Assembly (NCBI GenBank): GCA_028874175.1
Contig: JAPPLN010000038.1
Location: 20,974 to 84,973, forward strand
DNA length: 64,000 bases
Direction: 5' to 3'
From: Chloroflexota bacterium
GTDB taxonomy: Bacteria > Chloroflexota > UBA11872
Below the pieces are notes generated by a model. The model was given only the letters and a program-made list of their open reading frames with translations, was not told the origin of the DNA and did no database searches. The first letter of the stretch is position 1; every line of letters starts with the position of its first letter. Of this stretch, positions 43,699 through 51,989 are shown piece by piece. Both the position numbers and the translations under genes were made by a program.

Positions 43699-44883
43699 TT
43701 AGGACGGCGAGCGGCGACGCAAAAAGGCGGGCACATCGACCTGATCGTCCGCCAGGCTTTCGCGGCGCGTCGTGCGCGTGGCGCGGGCGCTCTGGCCTCG
43801 GCCACGCCCCGGCCGGGCAACGTCCGGCGAACTCGAGGCCTCGAACCCGGTCGCGATCAGCGTGACCCGGATCGCCTGGCCCATGCGCGGGTCGACCACC
43901 GTGCCAAAGATGATGTTGGCATCCGCCGCAGCGACCGCGGTCACGTGCTCGGCGGCGGCGTTGATCTCGGCAATCGCAACGTCGTCCGAGGCGGTGATGT
44001 TGATCAGCACGCCGCGGGCATCGTCGATGGAGGTCTCAAGCAGCGGGCTCTCCATGGCCTGACGCACCGCCCGCAGCGCGCGCTCTTCGCCGGCGGCTTC
44101 GCCGACGCCCATCATGGCGGTGCCGGAGTCGCGCATCACCGAGCGAACGTCGGCAAAGTCCACGTTGACCAGGCCCGTGGAGGTAATCAGGTCGGTGACG
44201 CCCTGCACGCCACGATGCAGCATCTCGTCAGCCATCACGAAGGCGTCGGAGAACGCGGTGTCGGCGCTGGCGTGTTCGAGCAGCTTGTCGTTGTGAACGG
44301 TGATGAGGGCGTCCACCCGGCTTTCGACTTCAGCCAGACCCTGCCGGGCGACCTGGACGCGGCGCGAGCCTTCGAAGGTGAAGGGCACCGTGACGACGGC
44401 GACAGTGAGGGACCCGGCCTGCATGGCGCGGTCAGCCAGGATCGGGGTGGCGCCGGTGCCGGTGCCGCCGCCCATGCCGGCGGTGATGAACACCATATCG
44501 GCGCCATCGACCAGGTCGGCCAGCTCGTCGCTGCTCTCGCTGGCGGCGCGCTCGCCGAGGCGCGGATCGCCGCCCGAGCCCAGATGGTCGGTGGCCCGGC
44601 TGCCGATCAGGAGACGGCGGTGCGCATTCGAGGAGGCGAGGTCCTGGGCGTCGGTGTTGACGGCGATGAACTCCACGCCGTCGAGTTCGGCGGCAACCAT
44701 GCGGTTGACGGCGTTGTTGCCCGCGCCGCCAACGCCGATGACGCGAATGTCGGTGAGGCCGGGTACCGACTCCCTCGACTCCGGGTCGGGGTTGTTGCGG
44801 AGGATGCGCGGCACCAGGTTGCCGGGCCGCTGCAGGTCGTCCAGGCGGTCGGGATCGAACCCGCCGCGGTCGCTAGGCGGCAC
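43699..44883 (-). CDS. ftsZ: Cell division protein FtsZ
   Basis: 394 residues. Tubulin-like GTPase that forms the division ring. Nucleotide loops VIGVGGAGNNAVN and TAGMGGGTGTGATPI, plus the T7-loop NVDFADV with catalytic Asp, are all present. The C-terminal peptide DVPAFLRRR after a flexible linker binds FtsA/SepF-type partners. Start overlaps the parA stop by 11 bases. No ftsA or other division genes nearby; parA-ftsZ is an unusual pairing. Confidence 0.96.
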   Translation of the reverse strand: MPPSDRGGFDPDRLDDLQRPGNLVPRILRNNPDPESRESVPGLTDIRVIGVGGAGNNAVNRMVAAELDGVEFIAVNTDAQDLASSNAHRRLLIGSRATDHLGSGGDPRLGERAASESSDELADLVDGADMVFITAGMGGGTGTGATPILADRAMQAGSLTVAVVTVPFTFEGSRRVQVARQGLAEVESRVDALITVHNDKLLEHASADTAFSDAFVMADEMLHRGVQGVTDLITSTGLVNVDFADVRSVMRDSGTAMMGVGEAAGEERALRAVRQAMESPLLETSIDDARGVLINITASDDVAIAEINAAAEHVTAVAAADANIIFGTVVDPRMGQAIRVTLIATGFEASSSPDVARPGRGRGQSARATRTTRRESLADDQVDVPAFLRRRSPS

Positions 44884-45649
44884 GGGAACGCACCTCCTCC
44901 GCCAGCGTCTCGTAGGCTAGGACCGCGCGGCGGGCGCCTCGGTTGGCGCTGCCGGCGGCAAATATCGAAACCCCGGTGCTGGCGGCTTCCAGGATCTTGC
45001 TATTGGTCGGAATGTCGGACTCGAACACGTTGGCGCCCCAGCGTTCGCGCAGATATTCGGCCACGGTCTTCTCTTCGCGCAGCCGGCGGTCGAACTTGCT
45101 GAGCACGATGCCCAGCACCTTCAGGCGCGGATTCAGGAACGTGACTTCCTCGATGCTCTCATTCAGCATCTGCAGCCCTTGCAGCGAGAAGAAGCGGGCC
45201 TCGGTGGGAATGATCACCCACTCGGCCGCCACCAGCGCATTGATGGTGAGCACGCCCAGCGACGGCGGGGTATCGAAGAGGATGTAATCGTAGTCCTTGT
45301 CCACCCGCAGCACGTGCTCGCGCAGGCGAAGCTCGCGTCCCAGCTTGGTCTGCAGTGCCGACTCCACCCGGGCCAGTTCGGGCGAAGCCGGGACGACGTC
45401 CACGATGCCGCCGGCCGGATCGCTGACCCGATAACGAGGCAGTTCGACGTCGCGATTCATCAGGGCGTCGGCCAGGGTGGCGTCCATCACGCGCTCAACC
45501 CCGAACGAGGCGGTGAGATTGGACTGTGGGTCGCAGTCGATCACGAGCAGACGTGAGCCGGCCCGCGCCAGGGTGGACGCCAGGTTGGATGTGGTGGTCG
45601 TCTTGCCAACGCCGCCCTTTTGGTTGGCAATGGCGATGGTCACGGCCAT
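44873..45649 (-). CDS. parA: ParA/Soj-type ATPase
   Basis: 258 residues. Deviant Walker A KGGVGKTTTTSNLA at about 11-23, LVIDCDPQSN and ILFDTPPSLGVL, as in chromosome-partitioning ParA/Soj. No ParB follows; the next gene is ftsZ. Promoter TTGACT/TAGCAT about 60 bases upstream on the same strand. Confidence 0.93.
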   Translation of the reverse strand: MAVTIAIANQKGGVGKTTTTSNLASTLARAGSRLLVIDCDPQSNLTASFGVERVMDATLADALMNRDVELPRYRVSDPAGGIVDVVPASPELARVESALQTKLGRELRLREHVLRVDKDYDYILFDTPPSLGVLTINALVAAEWVIIPTEARFFSLQGLQMLNESIEEVTFLNPRLKVLGIVLSKFDRRLREEKTVAEYLRERWGANVFESDIPTNSKILEAASTGVSIFAAGSANRGARRAVLAYETLAEEVRSRAA

Positions 45650-45706
45650 GGGGAGCCTCCACGGAAGCGTCGCCCACCGGCCCCCACGGCGACGATCTGA
45701 GTAGGA

Positions 45707-45736
45707 ATGCTAAGCCAGTGGGTTTCTCGTAGTCAA
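45707..45736 (-). promoter_or_regulatory. Predicted parA-ftsZ promoter
   Basis: On the minus strand TTGACT (45736-45731), an 18-base spacer, then TAGCAT (45712-45707), about 60 bases before the parA start. Good match to a housekeeping promoter. Confidence 0.55.
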
Positions 45737-45809
45737 CATAAGTTTAGACGGCGGGTGCGCCGATGCCTCATGCTAGCCTCGGTTTCGTGCGGCCGGACGC
45801 GTGAGGGCG

Positions 45810-46772
45810 ATGGCTTCAAAGGGCGCTGTGGCGGTGCCATCGCTCGCGGTGAATCTGGCGCCAGGCCATCCGCGCGGCCTGCGGCTGCGCGCGCCCGTGC
45901 TCACCGCCTCGGGCACGTTTGGATTCGGCGATGAGTACCGCGACATCGTGAACCTGGCCGCGCTTGGCGCCATCGTCACGAAAACGGTGACGCCCGAGCC
46001 TCGTGAGGGGAACCCGACCCCACGCACGATCGAGACGCCGGCCGGGATGCTGAATTCGATCGGCCTGCCGAACCCGGGCGGCGAGGGCGCCGTGCGGGAG
46101 AAGGCGCCGATCTGGAGAGACCTGCCCTGCCCCGTCGTCGTAAGCATCGCGGCGCACGATCCCCAGAGCTGGTCCGCGCTGGCGGCGCGCTTCGATGGCC
46201 TGGACAACGTGGTGGCGATCGAGGCCAATTTGTCCTGCCCCAACGTGGCCGGCGGGCTGGACTACTCGACCGACCCCGGTACCGCGGCCGCCACCGTGCG
46301 GGCCGTCCGCCGCGAGGTGTCGCTTCCGGTGATCGCCAAGCTCTCGCCCAACGTCACGGACCTGCGGCCAATCGCGCGCGCCGCCCAGGACGCCGGGGCC
46401 GACGCGCTGTCGCTGATCAACACCCTGCTGGGCATGGTGATCGACACCGACGCGGCCCTGCCGTTTCTGGGCGCCGGCGTGGGCGGTCTTTCGGGTCCGG
46501 CCATCCGGCCGCTGGCGGTGCGCTGCGTGTATGACGTGGCGGGGACGGTCTCGATCCCGGTCATCGGCATGGGCGGCGTCGTGACTACGGACGACGCCTT
46601 GCAGCTCCTCATGGCCGGAGCTTCCGCTGTGCAGGTGGGTACGGCGACGTTTCGGGAGCCGCGCACGGCGGAGCGCATCGTTGATGGCTTGGGCTCATAC
46701 CTGGAGAGCCGTGGATTTGCATCCGTTTCCGACGTCGTCGGGCTGGCTCGGCCGGAACGGCTCAGCGGCTGA
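45810..46772 (+). CDS. pyrD: Dihydroorotate dehydrogenase, class 1B
   Basis: About 320 residues. Oxidises dihydroorotate in pyrimidine synthesis. NLSCPN carries the class 1 catalytic Cys, KLSPNVTD binds FMN, and GMGGV at the phosphate site is typical. The Cys base and lack of an N-terminal membrane helix place it in class 1; 1B would normally partner with PyrK, which is absent here. ATG 45810 preferred over GTG 45801. Its end overlaps the convergent YchF-like gene by 11 bases. Confidence 0.9.
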   Translation: MASKGAVAVPSLAVNLAPGHPRGLRLRAPVLTASGTFGFGDEYRDIVNLAALGAIVTKTVTPEPREGNPTPRTIETPAGMLNSIGLPNPGGEGAVREKAPIWRDLPCPVVVSIAAHDPQSWSALAARFDGLDNVVAIEANLSCPNVAGGLDYSTDPGTAAATVRAVRREVSLPVIAKLSPNVTDLRPIARAAQDAGADALSLINTLLGMVIDTDAALPFLGAGVGGLSGPAIRPLAVRCVYDVAGTVSIPVIGMGGVVTTDDALQLLMAGASAVQVGTATFREPRTAERIVDGLGSYLESRGFASVSDVVGLARPERLSG

Positions 46773-47808
46773 AATGAACCTGGATCACCTCGGCGTCTGA
46801 GACCAGGTAGTCGCGACCGACGCGGCGGATCTGGCCGCGATCGCGCAGGGCGGCCATCGAGCCAGCCGCGATGAGGTCGTTCGCCGCCACCGCGTCGGCT
46901 CGAATGAAGCCCGCGGCCAGGTCGGTGTGGATGGCAGCGGCCGCATCCAGGGCGGTCGCCCCGCGCGGCAACAGCCAGGCGTTCACCGAGCGAGAGTTGC
47001 CGGTGTAGAAGGTGATGTAGTCGAGCCCGCGGCGGAGCGCCTGGCCCAGGCGCTGCGAGGCCAAGCCAGGCAGACCCAGATCGGCCCTGAATTCGGCGGC
47101 GTCCTGCTCGGAGAGATCGTCAAGTTCGGCTTCGGTGGCGGCGGCGACCACGCACCAGTCGTCGTGGTGCGCGGCGGCGCGCTGCGCGTCAATGGCGGCG
47201 GCTTCGTCGTCGGGGGCGTTGCAGGCCACGGCACAGGGTTTGGCACCGAGCAGCCCGAAGCCGCGCAGGCTGGCGGCTTCGCGAGGCGAGAGTCCCTCGA
47301 GTAGGGGGCGTTCCGCTTCCAGGGACTCGCGGGCGCGGGTGACGATCGCCAGTTGCTCGCCGGCCTCGCGACGGTCGACGCGTGGGCCGCTGGTCACCCG
47401 CTCTTCGAGCCGCTGCTGCGCGGGTTCGAGGATCGCCAGATCCAGCACGGCCAGTTCGGTCCGGAGATCGGAGGCACGTTGGGCGGCGGCTTCGAGGCCA
47501 CCCTGACCCGAGACGGCCAGCAGGAGCGCGTCGGCGGTTCGCAGACGCCCAATCCATTCGCCGTTGGGTGGCTCGCCGGCCGCCAGCGCCTGGCCGGGCG
47601 CGTGCCAGAGAGTGAACGACACCGGGACGGTCTGAGCCGCGTTGAAGACGGACTGGAGGGGCCGGAGCCGCGGATCGGGGAGGGGCATGACGCCGGTCTG
47701 GAGGCTCAGCCGTCCCTGGGGTGTGTCGACAACATGCCGTCCGATGGCCGCGGCGAAGACTGCCTCGACGCCGGACTCGAAGTCGCCGGCGAGGGCGATT
47801 TCGGGCAC
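46762..47808 (-). CDS. YchF-like protein with degenerate GTPase domain
   Basis: 348 residues, collinear with YchF/OLA1-like ATPases. The C-terminal TGS-like part is well conserved (YITFYTGNSRSVNAWLLPRG, IHTDLAAGFIRADAV, GRDYLVSDAEVIQVHFSR), and the middle helical part (ELAVLDLAILEPAQQRL) too. But the G1/Walker A (normally GLPNVGKS) reads ALAGDFESGVE without Lys and Ser, the G3 region reads WHAPGQA instead of DIAGLV, and NxxE is ACNAPDDE. So it should not bind nucleotide in the usual way. Likely a pseudo-GTPase paralog, function unknown. Confidence 0.8.
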   Translation of the reverse strand: MPEIALAGDFESGVEAVFAAAIGRHVVDTPQGRLSLQTGVMPLPDPRLRPLQSVFNAAQTVPVSFTLWHAPGQALAAGEPPNGEWIGRLRTADALLLAVSGQGGLEAAAQRASDLRTELAVLDLAILEPAQQRLEERVTSGPRVDRREAGEQLAIVTRARESLEAERPLLEGLSPREAASLRGFGLLGAKPCAVACNAPDDEAAAIDAQRAAAHHDDWCVVAAATEAELDDLSEQDAAEFRADLGLPGLASQRLGQALRRGLDYITFYTGNSRSVNAWLLPRGATALDAAAAIHTDLAAGFIRADAVAANDLIAAGSMAALRDRGQIRRVGRDYLVSDAEVIQVHFSR

Positions 47809-47957
47809 GTCAGACGACTCCCGACGGAACTCTCATCAAACGTTCATTTGGAGGGCCCGTGAGGCGAAGTTTCGCGCCAATTCGTCCTGGGATCGGGCAT
47901 ACGGTCGAAGTGACTCCGGAACGAACGGAGTGACCCATGGGACAAAGGAGTTCCACG

Positions 47958-49562
47958 GTGAAGAGGAGTCTGCGCAGCGTTGCGCTGGTTATTGCTCTGT
48001 TTGCCATATTTGTCGGCGGCGCGTCGGCGCACGACCGCTGCGACGGAGCGAATCTCAAGTTCGCCCAGGAGTTCGCCGAGCTTAAGGCGATGCTCGGCGA
48101 GACGATGGGCGAGCCGCTGGACTGCCACGAGCATGCGGTGAACGGCGATGTCATTCAGCACACCACCACCGGCAAGGCCTTCATCCGGCCGAGCGTGGGG
48201 ATTGCCACGTTCACGGACGGCTGGCGGCACTGGGAACTGACGAGTGACGGCATTCGCATGTCGTCGAAGACCACGGCCTACGACGTCACGATCACGAACC
48301 TGACGGTTACGCAGCCGTTCACGCCGGCGGTGGTCGCCACGCACCGGGCGGACGCGCAGCTGTTCGCAACCGGCGAAGCGGCGAGTCCCGAGATTCAGGA
48401 CCTGGCGGAGAATGGCGCGGTTCCGGGTCTGGTTCAGTGGTGGCACGACAACCCTGACGCGTCGCACGTGGCGGTGGCGTTTGGCGCCGGTGAGCATCCG
48501 CCCATCATGCCGGGTGAGTCGTCGACGATCACCATCGTCGCCGATCGGGGCGCGAACCACCTGTCGGTGGCCTCAATGCTGATCTGCACGAATGACGGCT
48601 TCACCGGTGGAGCCGGGCTGGCGCTGCCGGCGGTGCTGGGCGAGACCGCGACGTACATGGCGCGCGCCTACGACGCCGGGACTGAGCGGAACACCGAGGA
48701 CTTCGCGGACCTGGTTCCGCCGTGTCAGCCGCTGCGCGGCGTGTCGTCCGACGACGCGGGCACGGGCATGAGCAACCCGGACCTGGCCGAGGACGGGGTG
48801 ATTGCCCGCCACGGCGGCGTGCACGGTGACCTGCCGATGAGCGACCTGACGATGGAAGCCCACGGTTGGGACATCGACGCGCCGGTGATGCAGATCACGG
48901 TGACGCAGGTCGGCCTGGTTCCGACGTACGAAGTCGCGATCGAAAACCTGACCGGCACTCAGCCGTTGACTCCGGCGGTTGTGGCGACGCACGGAAGCTC
49001 GCTCAAGCTCTTCGGGCGCGGCGAAGCGGTAATCCCGGAACTGCAGGACCTGGCCGAGAACGGCGGGGTTCCCGGTCTGCACGCGGCGCTGAGCGACCAC
49101 GCGGATGTGGTTGACGTGACGGTGGCCGCGGCCGGCGGTCCTCCGCCGATCATGCCGGGCGCCTCCGTGACGGCGACGATAACGGGCGGTTCCGGCGCTA
49201 CGCACCTGTCTGCGGCGGCAATGCTGATCTGCACGAACGACGGCTTCACCGGCGTGGCCGGTCTGCCGTTGCCGAACATGATTGGCGAGTCGGCTGTGCA
49301 CACGGCGGTCGCATACGACGCCGGGACAGAGCGCAACACCGAGGACTTTGCGGACCTGGTTCCGCCTTGCCAGGGGCTGCGCGGCGTGTCGTCCGACGAC
49401 GCCGGCACGGGGATGAGCAACCCTGAATTGGCCGAGGGCGGCGTGGTTGTGCACCACGTGGGCATCGACGGCGGCCTGCCCACCAGCGACCTCACGATTG
49501 AGGCGCACGGGTGGGACACCGACGCGCCCGTGGTGGAGATCACGGTGACCCGCATTCGCTAA
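47958..49562 (+). CDS. Secreted protein with two spondin-type domains
   Basis: About 534 residues. Signal peptide KRSLRSVALVIALFAIFVGGASA. Residues about 20-100 resemble a domain also seen in Chloroflexota secreted proteins (GDVIQHTTTGKAF...FTDGWRHWEL). Two tandem copies of a spondin-like domain follow, marked by YDVTITNLTVTQPFTPAVVATH and YEVAIENLTGTQPLTPAVVATH, each with LSVASMLICTNDGFTG-type and AYDAGTERNTEDFADLVP segments. Start GTG 47958 has AAAGGAG 7 bases upstream; ATG 47937 is an alternative with GGAG. Extracellular; partner unknown. A poly-G/C tract begins 18 bases beyond the stop. Confidence 0.8.
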   Translation: MKRSLRSVALVIALFAIFVGGASAHDRCDGANLKFAQEFAELKAMLGETMGEPLDCHEHAVNGDVIQHTTTGKAFIRPSVGIATFTDGWRHWELTSDGIRMSSKTTAYDVTITNLTVTQPFTPAVVATHRADAQLFATGEAASPEIQDLAENGAVPGLVQWWHDNPDASHVAVAFGAGEHPPIMPGESSTITIVADRGANHLSVASMLICTNDGFTGGAGLALPAVLGETATYMARAYDAGTERNTEDFADLVPPCQPLRGVSSDDAGTGMSNPDLAEDGVIARHGGVHGDLPMSDLTMEAHGWDIDAPVMQITVTQVGLVPTYEVAIENLTGTQPLTPAVVATHGSSLKLFGRGEAVIPELQDLAENGGVPGLHAALSDHADVVDVTVAAAGGPPPIMPGASVTATITGGSGATHLSAAAMLICTNDGFTGVAGLPLPNMIGESAVHTAVAYDAGTERNTEDFADLVPPCQGLRGVSSDDAGTGMSNPELAEGGVVVHHVGIDGGLPTSDLTIEAHGWDTDAPVVEITVTRIR

Positions 49563-49579
49563 CGCAGCGAGTCCGTGGA

Positions 49580-49708
49580 GGGGGGGCGGGGGGGGGCCCC
49601 CCCCCGCGGGGGGGGATGGGGGGGGGGGGGCGCCCCCCCCCCCCGCCCCCCCCCCCCCCCCCCCCCCCGGGGGGGGGGGCGCGCCCCCCCCCCCCCCCCC
49701 CCCCCCCC
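49580..49708. other. Alternating poly-G/poly-C tract
   Basis: About 129 bases almost entirely runs of G and C. Reading frames inside would be low-complexity. Resembles tracts at 1-54 and 32433. Probably assembly artefact; it may hide a join between non-adjacent sequences. Confidence 0.75.
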
Positions 49709-49856
49709 TCTGGGCTTAATCGAGGTCGGTCGCACTCGAACAAAGTGCGGGCGGTCGCCGTCAGCGGATTGTGAGGCTTGCCCTGGCGAACGTCGGCCGT
49801 GGCGAGCCGCCGGTGCTATCCTCGGGCTCTACCCGTGACCGGAACCTCATTGAACC

Positions 49857-50144
49857 GTGCCTTCACCTAAAGAAGTCGTCCGTCAGCATCGCCGCGCCAA
49901 GCAAGTGCGCCGGCAGCGGTTTCTACGCGCCCGCAACGTAAGCGCGCGCTCGTCGGTGCGAACCTTCGTCAGGCGCGCCCGCGAGGCGATTGAGGCCGGC
50001 GATTCCGAAGCAGCCGAGGCGGCGATCCGCGACGCGCAGAGCCGCCTGGATAGGGCCGCGCGCAAGGGCGTTATTCACCGCCGCAAGGCGGCGCGCAGTG
50101 TTGCCCGCCTGGTTCGGCAACTGCGGGCGGCGAACGCCGCCTAA
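49857..50144 (+). CDS. rpsT: 30S ribosomal protein S20
   Basis: 95-residue, very basic protein. SPKEVVRQHRRAKQVRRQRFLRAR and the AARKGVIHRRKAARSVARL motif identify S20. GTG start. Convergent with holA (rpsT and holA stops overlap by four bases), a frequent neighbourhood. Confidence 0.95.
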   Translation: MPSPKEVVRQHRRAKQVRRQRFLRARNVSARSSVRTFVRRAREAIEAGDSEAAEAAIRDAQSRLDRAARKGVIHRRKAARSVARLVRQLRAANAA

Positions 50145-51139
50145 GCGCGCGCGTCGGCCGGCCGCGTGGCCAGCCGGGCGGTCAGGATTTCCAGCAGTGC
50201 GTCCTTGTCGCCGCCGGTTGACTTGAGGGCGCCGTCGGTACGGACGACCTCCGCGTACATGCGGGCGATCAGCCGGTCGGATATGCGACGTGCCTGCTGG
50301 GCGAGGTAGCGTCCGCGACCGGGCGGGGCACCGGCGGCCCGCGCGACTTGCTGGTAGTTACCGCCCTCCGCGACAACCTGGCGAGCCGCCGCCAGCTGCC
50401 GTAGCGAGCGCGTGATATCGGCCAGGATCATTTCGTGAGGCGTGCGCAGCGCCAGCATGTCGTGAAGGACGGCCAGCGCGTCCGAGCCGCGCCGGTCCGC
50501 GAGGGCGTTTACGTAGTCCCAGCGCGCGTGTTCGCCGATGGTGGCGCACGCGGCATTCACGTCGCGCTCGCTGATCTCGCCGCTGAATCCCACATAGGCT
50601 GCCAGCTTCTCGATTTCGCTTGCGAGCAGCCCGGCGTCCGCCGTCATGAGTTCCACGAGGCGCGCGGCGGCGTCCTCGGCCATGCTCACACCCGCGCGGC
50701 GCGCCTCGGCGCGCACGAATCTCACGGCCTCGGCGTCCCGTAGCGGCCCGAACTGCTGAACCTTCGCGCCGTGCCGGGTCAGGGTGTTGAACGGCTTCAC
50801 CCGAGCAGCCGTGCGGCGATCCCCCAGGTCCAGGTAGACCGACACGGCCAGATCGCAGGTGTCCGCGGTGGGGTCGTTCTTCCGGGCGTCACCGAACGCG
50901 GCCAGCCACTGGATGAGCTTGCGAGCCTGCGGCCCGCTGGCGGGGGCGCCGTCCAGAAAGACCTTGCGCCGCTCACCGAACATCGACACCGCTCCACACG
51001 CGGCGTTCAGTTCATTGGGGCCCGCCCGCGCGCCGTCCAAGTGTGCATAGGCCAGATCATTCGGCGCCGGATGCCCCAGCACCGCGTCAACCGCGTTCCG
51101 CAAGCGCGGGTCACGCCCGCCCAAGAAGATGAAGAGCAC
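50141..51139 (-). CDS. holA: DNA polymerase III subunit delta
   Basis: 332 residues. Clamp-loader delta subunit. N-terminal LFIFLGGRDPRLRNAV and FGERRKVFLDGAP, LITADAGLLASEIEKLAAY-type segment (MTADAGLLASEIEKLAAYVG), and the C-terminal HEMILADITRSLRQLAAAR helices match HolA. The usual GxDxxL N-terminal motif is only partly kept. Confidence 0.88.
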   Translation of the reverse strand: MLFIFLGGRDPRLRNAVDAVLGHPAPNDLAYAHLDGARAGPNELNAACGAVSMFGERRKVFLDGAPASGPQARKLIQWLAAFGDARKNDPTADTCDLAVSVYLDLGDRRTAARVKPFNTLTRHGAKVQQFGPLRDAEAVRFVRAEARRAGVSMAEDAAARLVELMTADAGLLASEIEKLAAYVGFSGEISERDVNAACATIGEHARWDYVNALADRRGSDALAVLHDMLALRTPHEMILADITRSLRQLAAARQVVAEGGNYQQVARAAGAPPGRGRYLAQQARRISDRLIARMYAEVVRTDGALKSTGGDKDALLEILTARLATRPADARA

Positions 51140-51163
51140 GGGGCTTAGGGTACGACCGTCGTA

Positions 51164-51424
51164 TTAAGACTTGTCGTCTCGACTCGAAGTTCGCGGCCCA
51201 TCAAGAAGCTCGAAGAATCTCTGCCGCGACATGCCGGCTGTTCGCATGTTGCTCTTGATGATGTCAAGCCCGACCGTCCTGTATTGCGGTATCACAACGG
51301 GTCGGCCCACGCCGCGCTTCGTCAGGACGATGTGCGACCCGCGTCTTCGCTCCTCCTGGAATCCGTCCGCCTCGAAAACCCTGACAAGCTCACGCCAATG
51401 GAGCGGTGTAAGCCTCCTCGACAC
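51164..51424 (-). CDS. hicA: HicA family mRNA interferase toxin
   Basis: 86 residues. The dsRBD-like HicA fold: WRELVRVFEADGFQEERRRGSHIVL with the catalytic His in GSHIVL, then RPVVIPQY. Encoded after hicB and overlapping it by 35 bases. GTG start at 51424. Confidence 0.87.
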   Translation of the reverse strand: MSRRLTPLHWRELVRVFEADGFQEERRRGSHIVLTKRGVGRPVVIPQYRTVGLDIIKSNMRTAGMSRQRFFELLDGPRTSSRDDKS

Positions 51425-51707
51425 CCTTCTGCCTTAGGGGGATTTCGACCCGGAGTGATTCCTCGGCCGGCACCGTTGCGCCGTGGACCGGCTCGAACCC
51501 ACAGTCCTTCAACACTTGGACCAGGGTGCCGCGCTCGAAGCAGGACAACAGGAAGAGGTCCAGTGCCTCGTGAAGGTTATCGACCGCTCCTTGCTTCGTG
51601 GCACCCTGACTGAAGACGTCGAGCGACGGGCATCCAGCAACGTAGCCCACCTCATCAGGGCGGACTTGGATGGGCACGTCGAACTTGAAGCCGATCCCGG
51701 CAGCCAT
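51390..51707 (-). CDS. hicB: HicB family antitoxin
   Basis: 105 residues. The partial RNase H-like HicB fold: FKFDVPIQVRPDEVGYVAGCPSLDVFSQGAT, with helices (VDNLHEALDLFLLSCFERG). The C-terminus lacks a clear DNA-binding helix-turn-helix or RHH, so it may not autoregulate. Pair overlaps its toxin by 35 bases. Confidence 0.85.
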   Translation of the reverse strand: MAAGIGFKFDVPIQVRPDEVGYVAGCPSLDVFSQGATKQGAVDNLHEALDLFLLSCFERGTLVQVLKDCGFEPVHGATVPAEESLRVEIPLRQKGVEEAYTAPLA

Positions 51708-51989
51708 CGTGATTCCCGTCGGCGTCTTTACGCCGATGCATGAGCGTATCGACCACTTTCACGGTATCACGAAGGGAGGTTGCTCGATGCGACTTGGCGC
51801 TGGACAAGGACGCACCGCTCAAGCGGCTGTCTCTCGTGGTCCGGCCTGCGCTGATCGAGTGGCAACGCGGGCTGTCCGCCATTCCCCGGCCGCGCGCGTT
51901 GACATGGCGCACTGGCACACTCAATCCTGTAAGCCAGCCTGAACGCCCCCGCCGTCGCGGGTTCCGTCCTTTGTCATTGGAGGTTAGTT

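Noticed and set aside
49511-49838. Gly/Pro-rich proteins encoded across the homopolymer tract
   Set aside because: Products of G and C runs, not real proteins.
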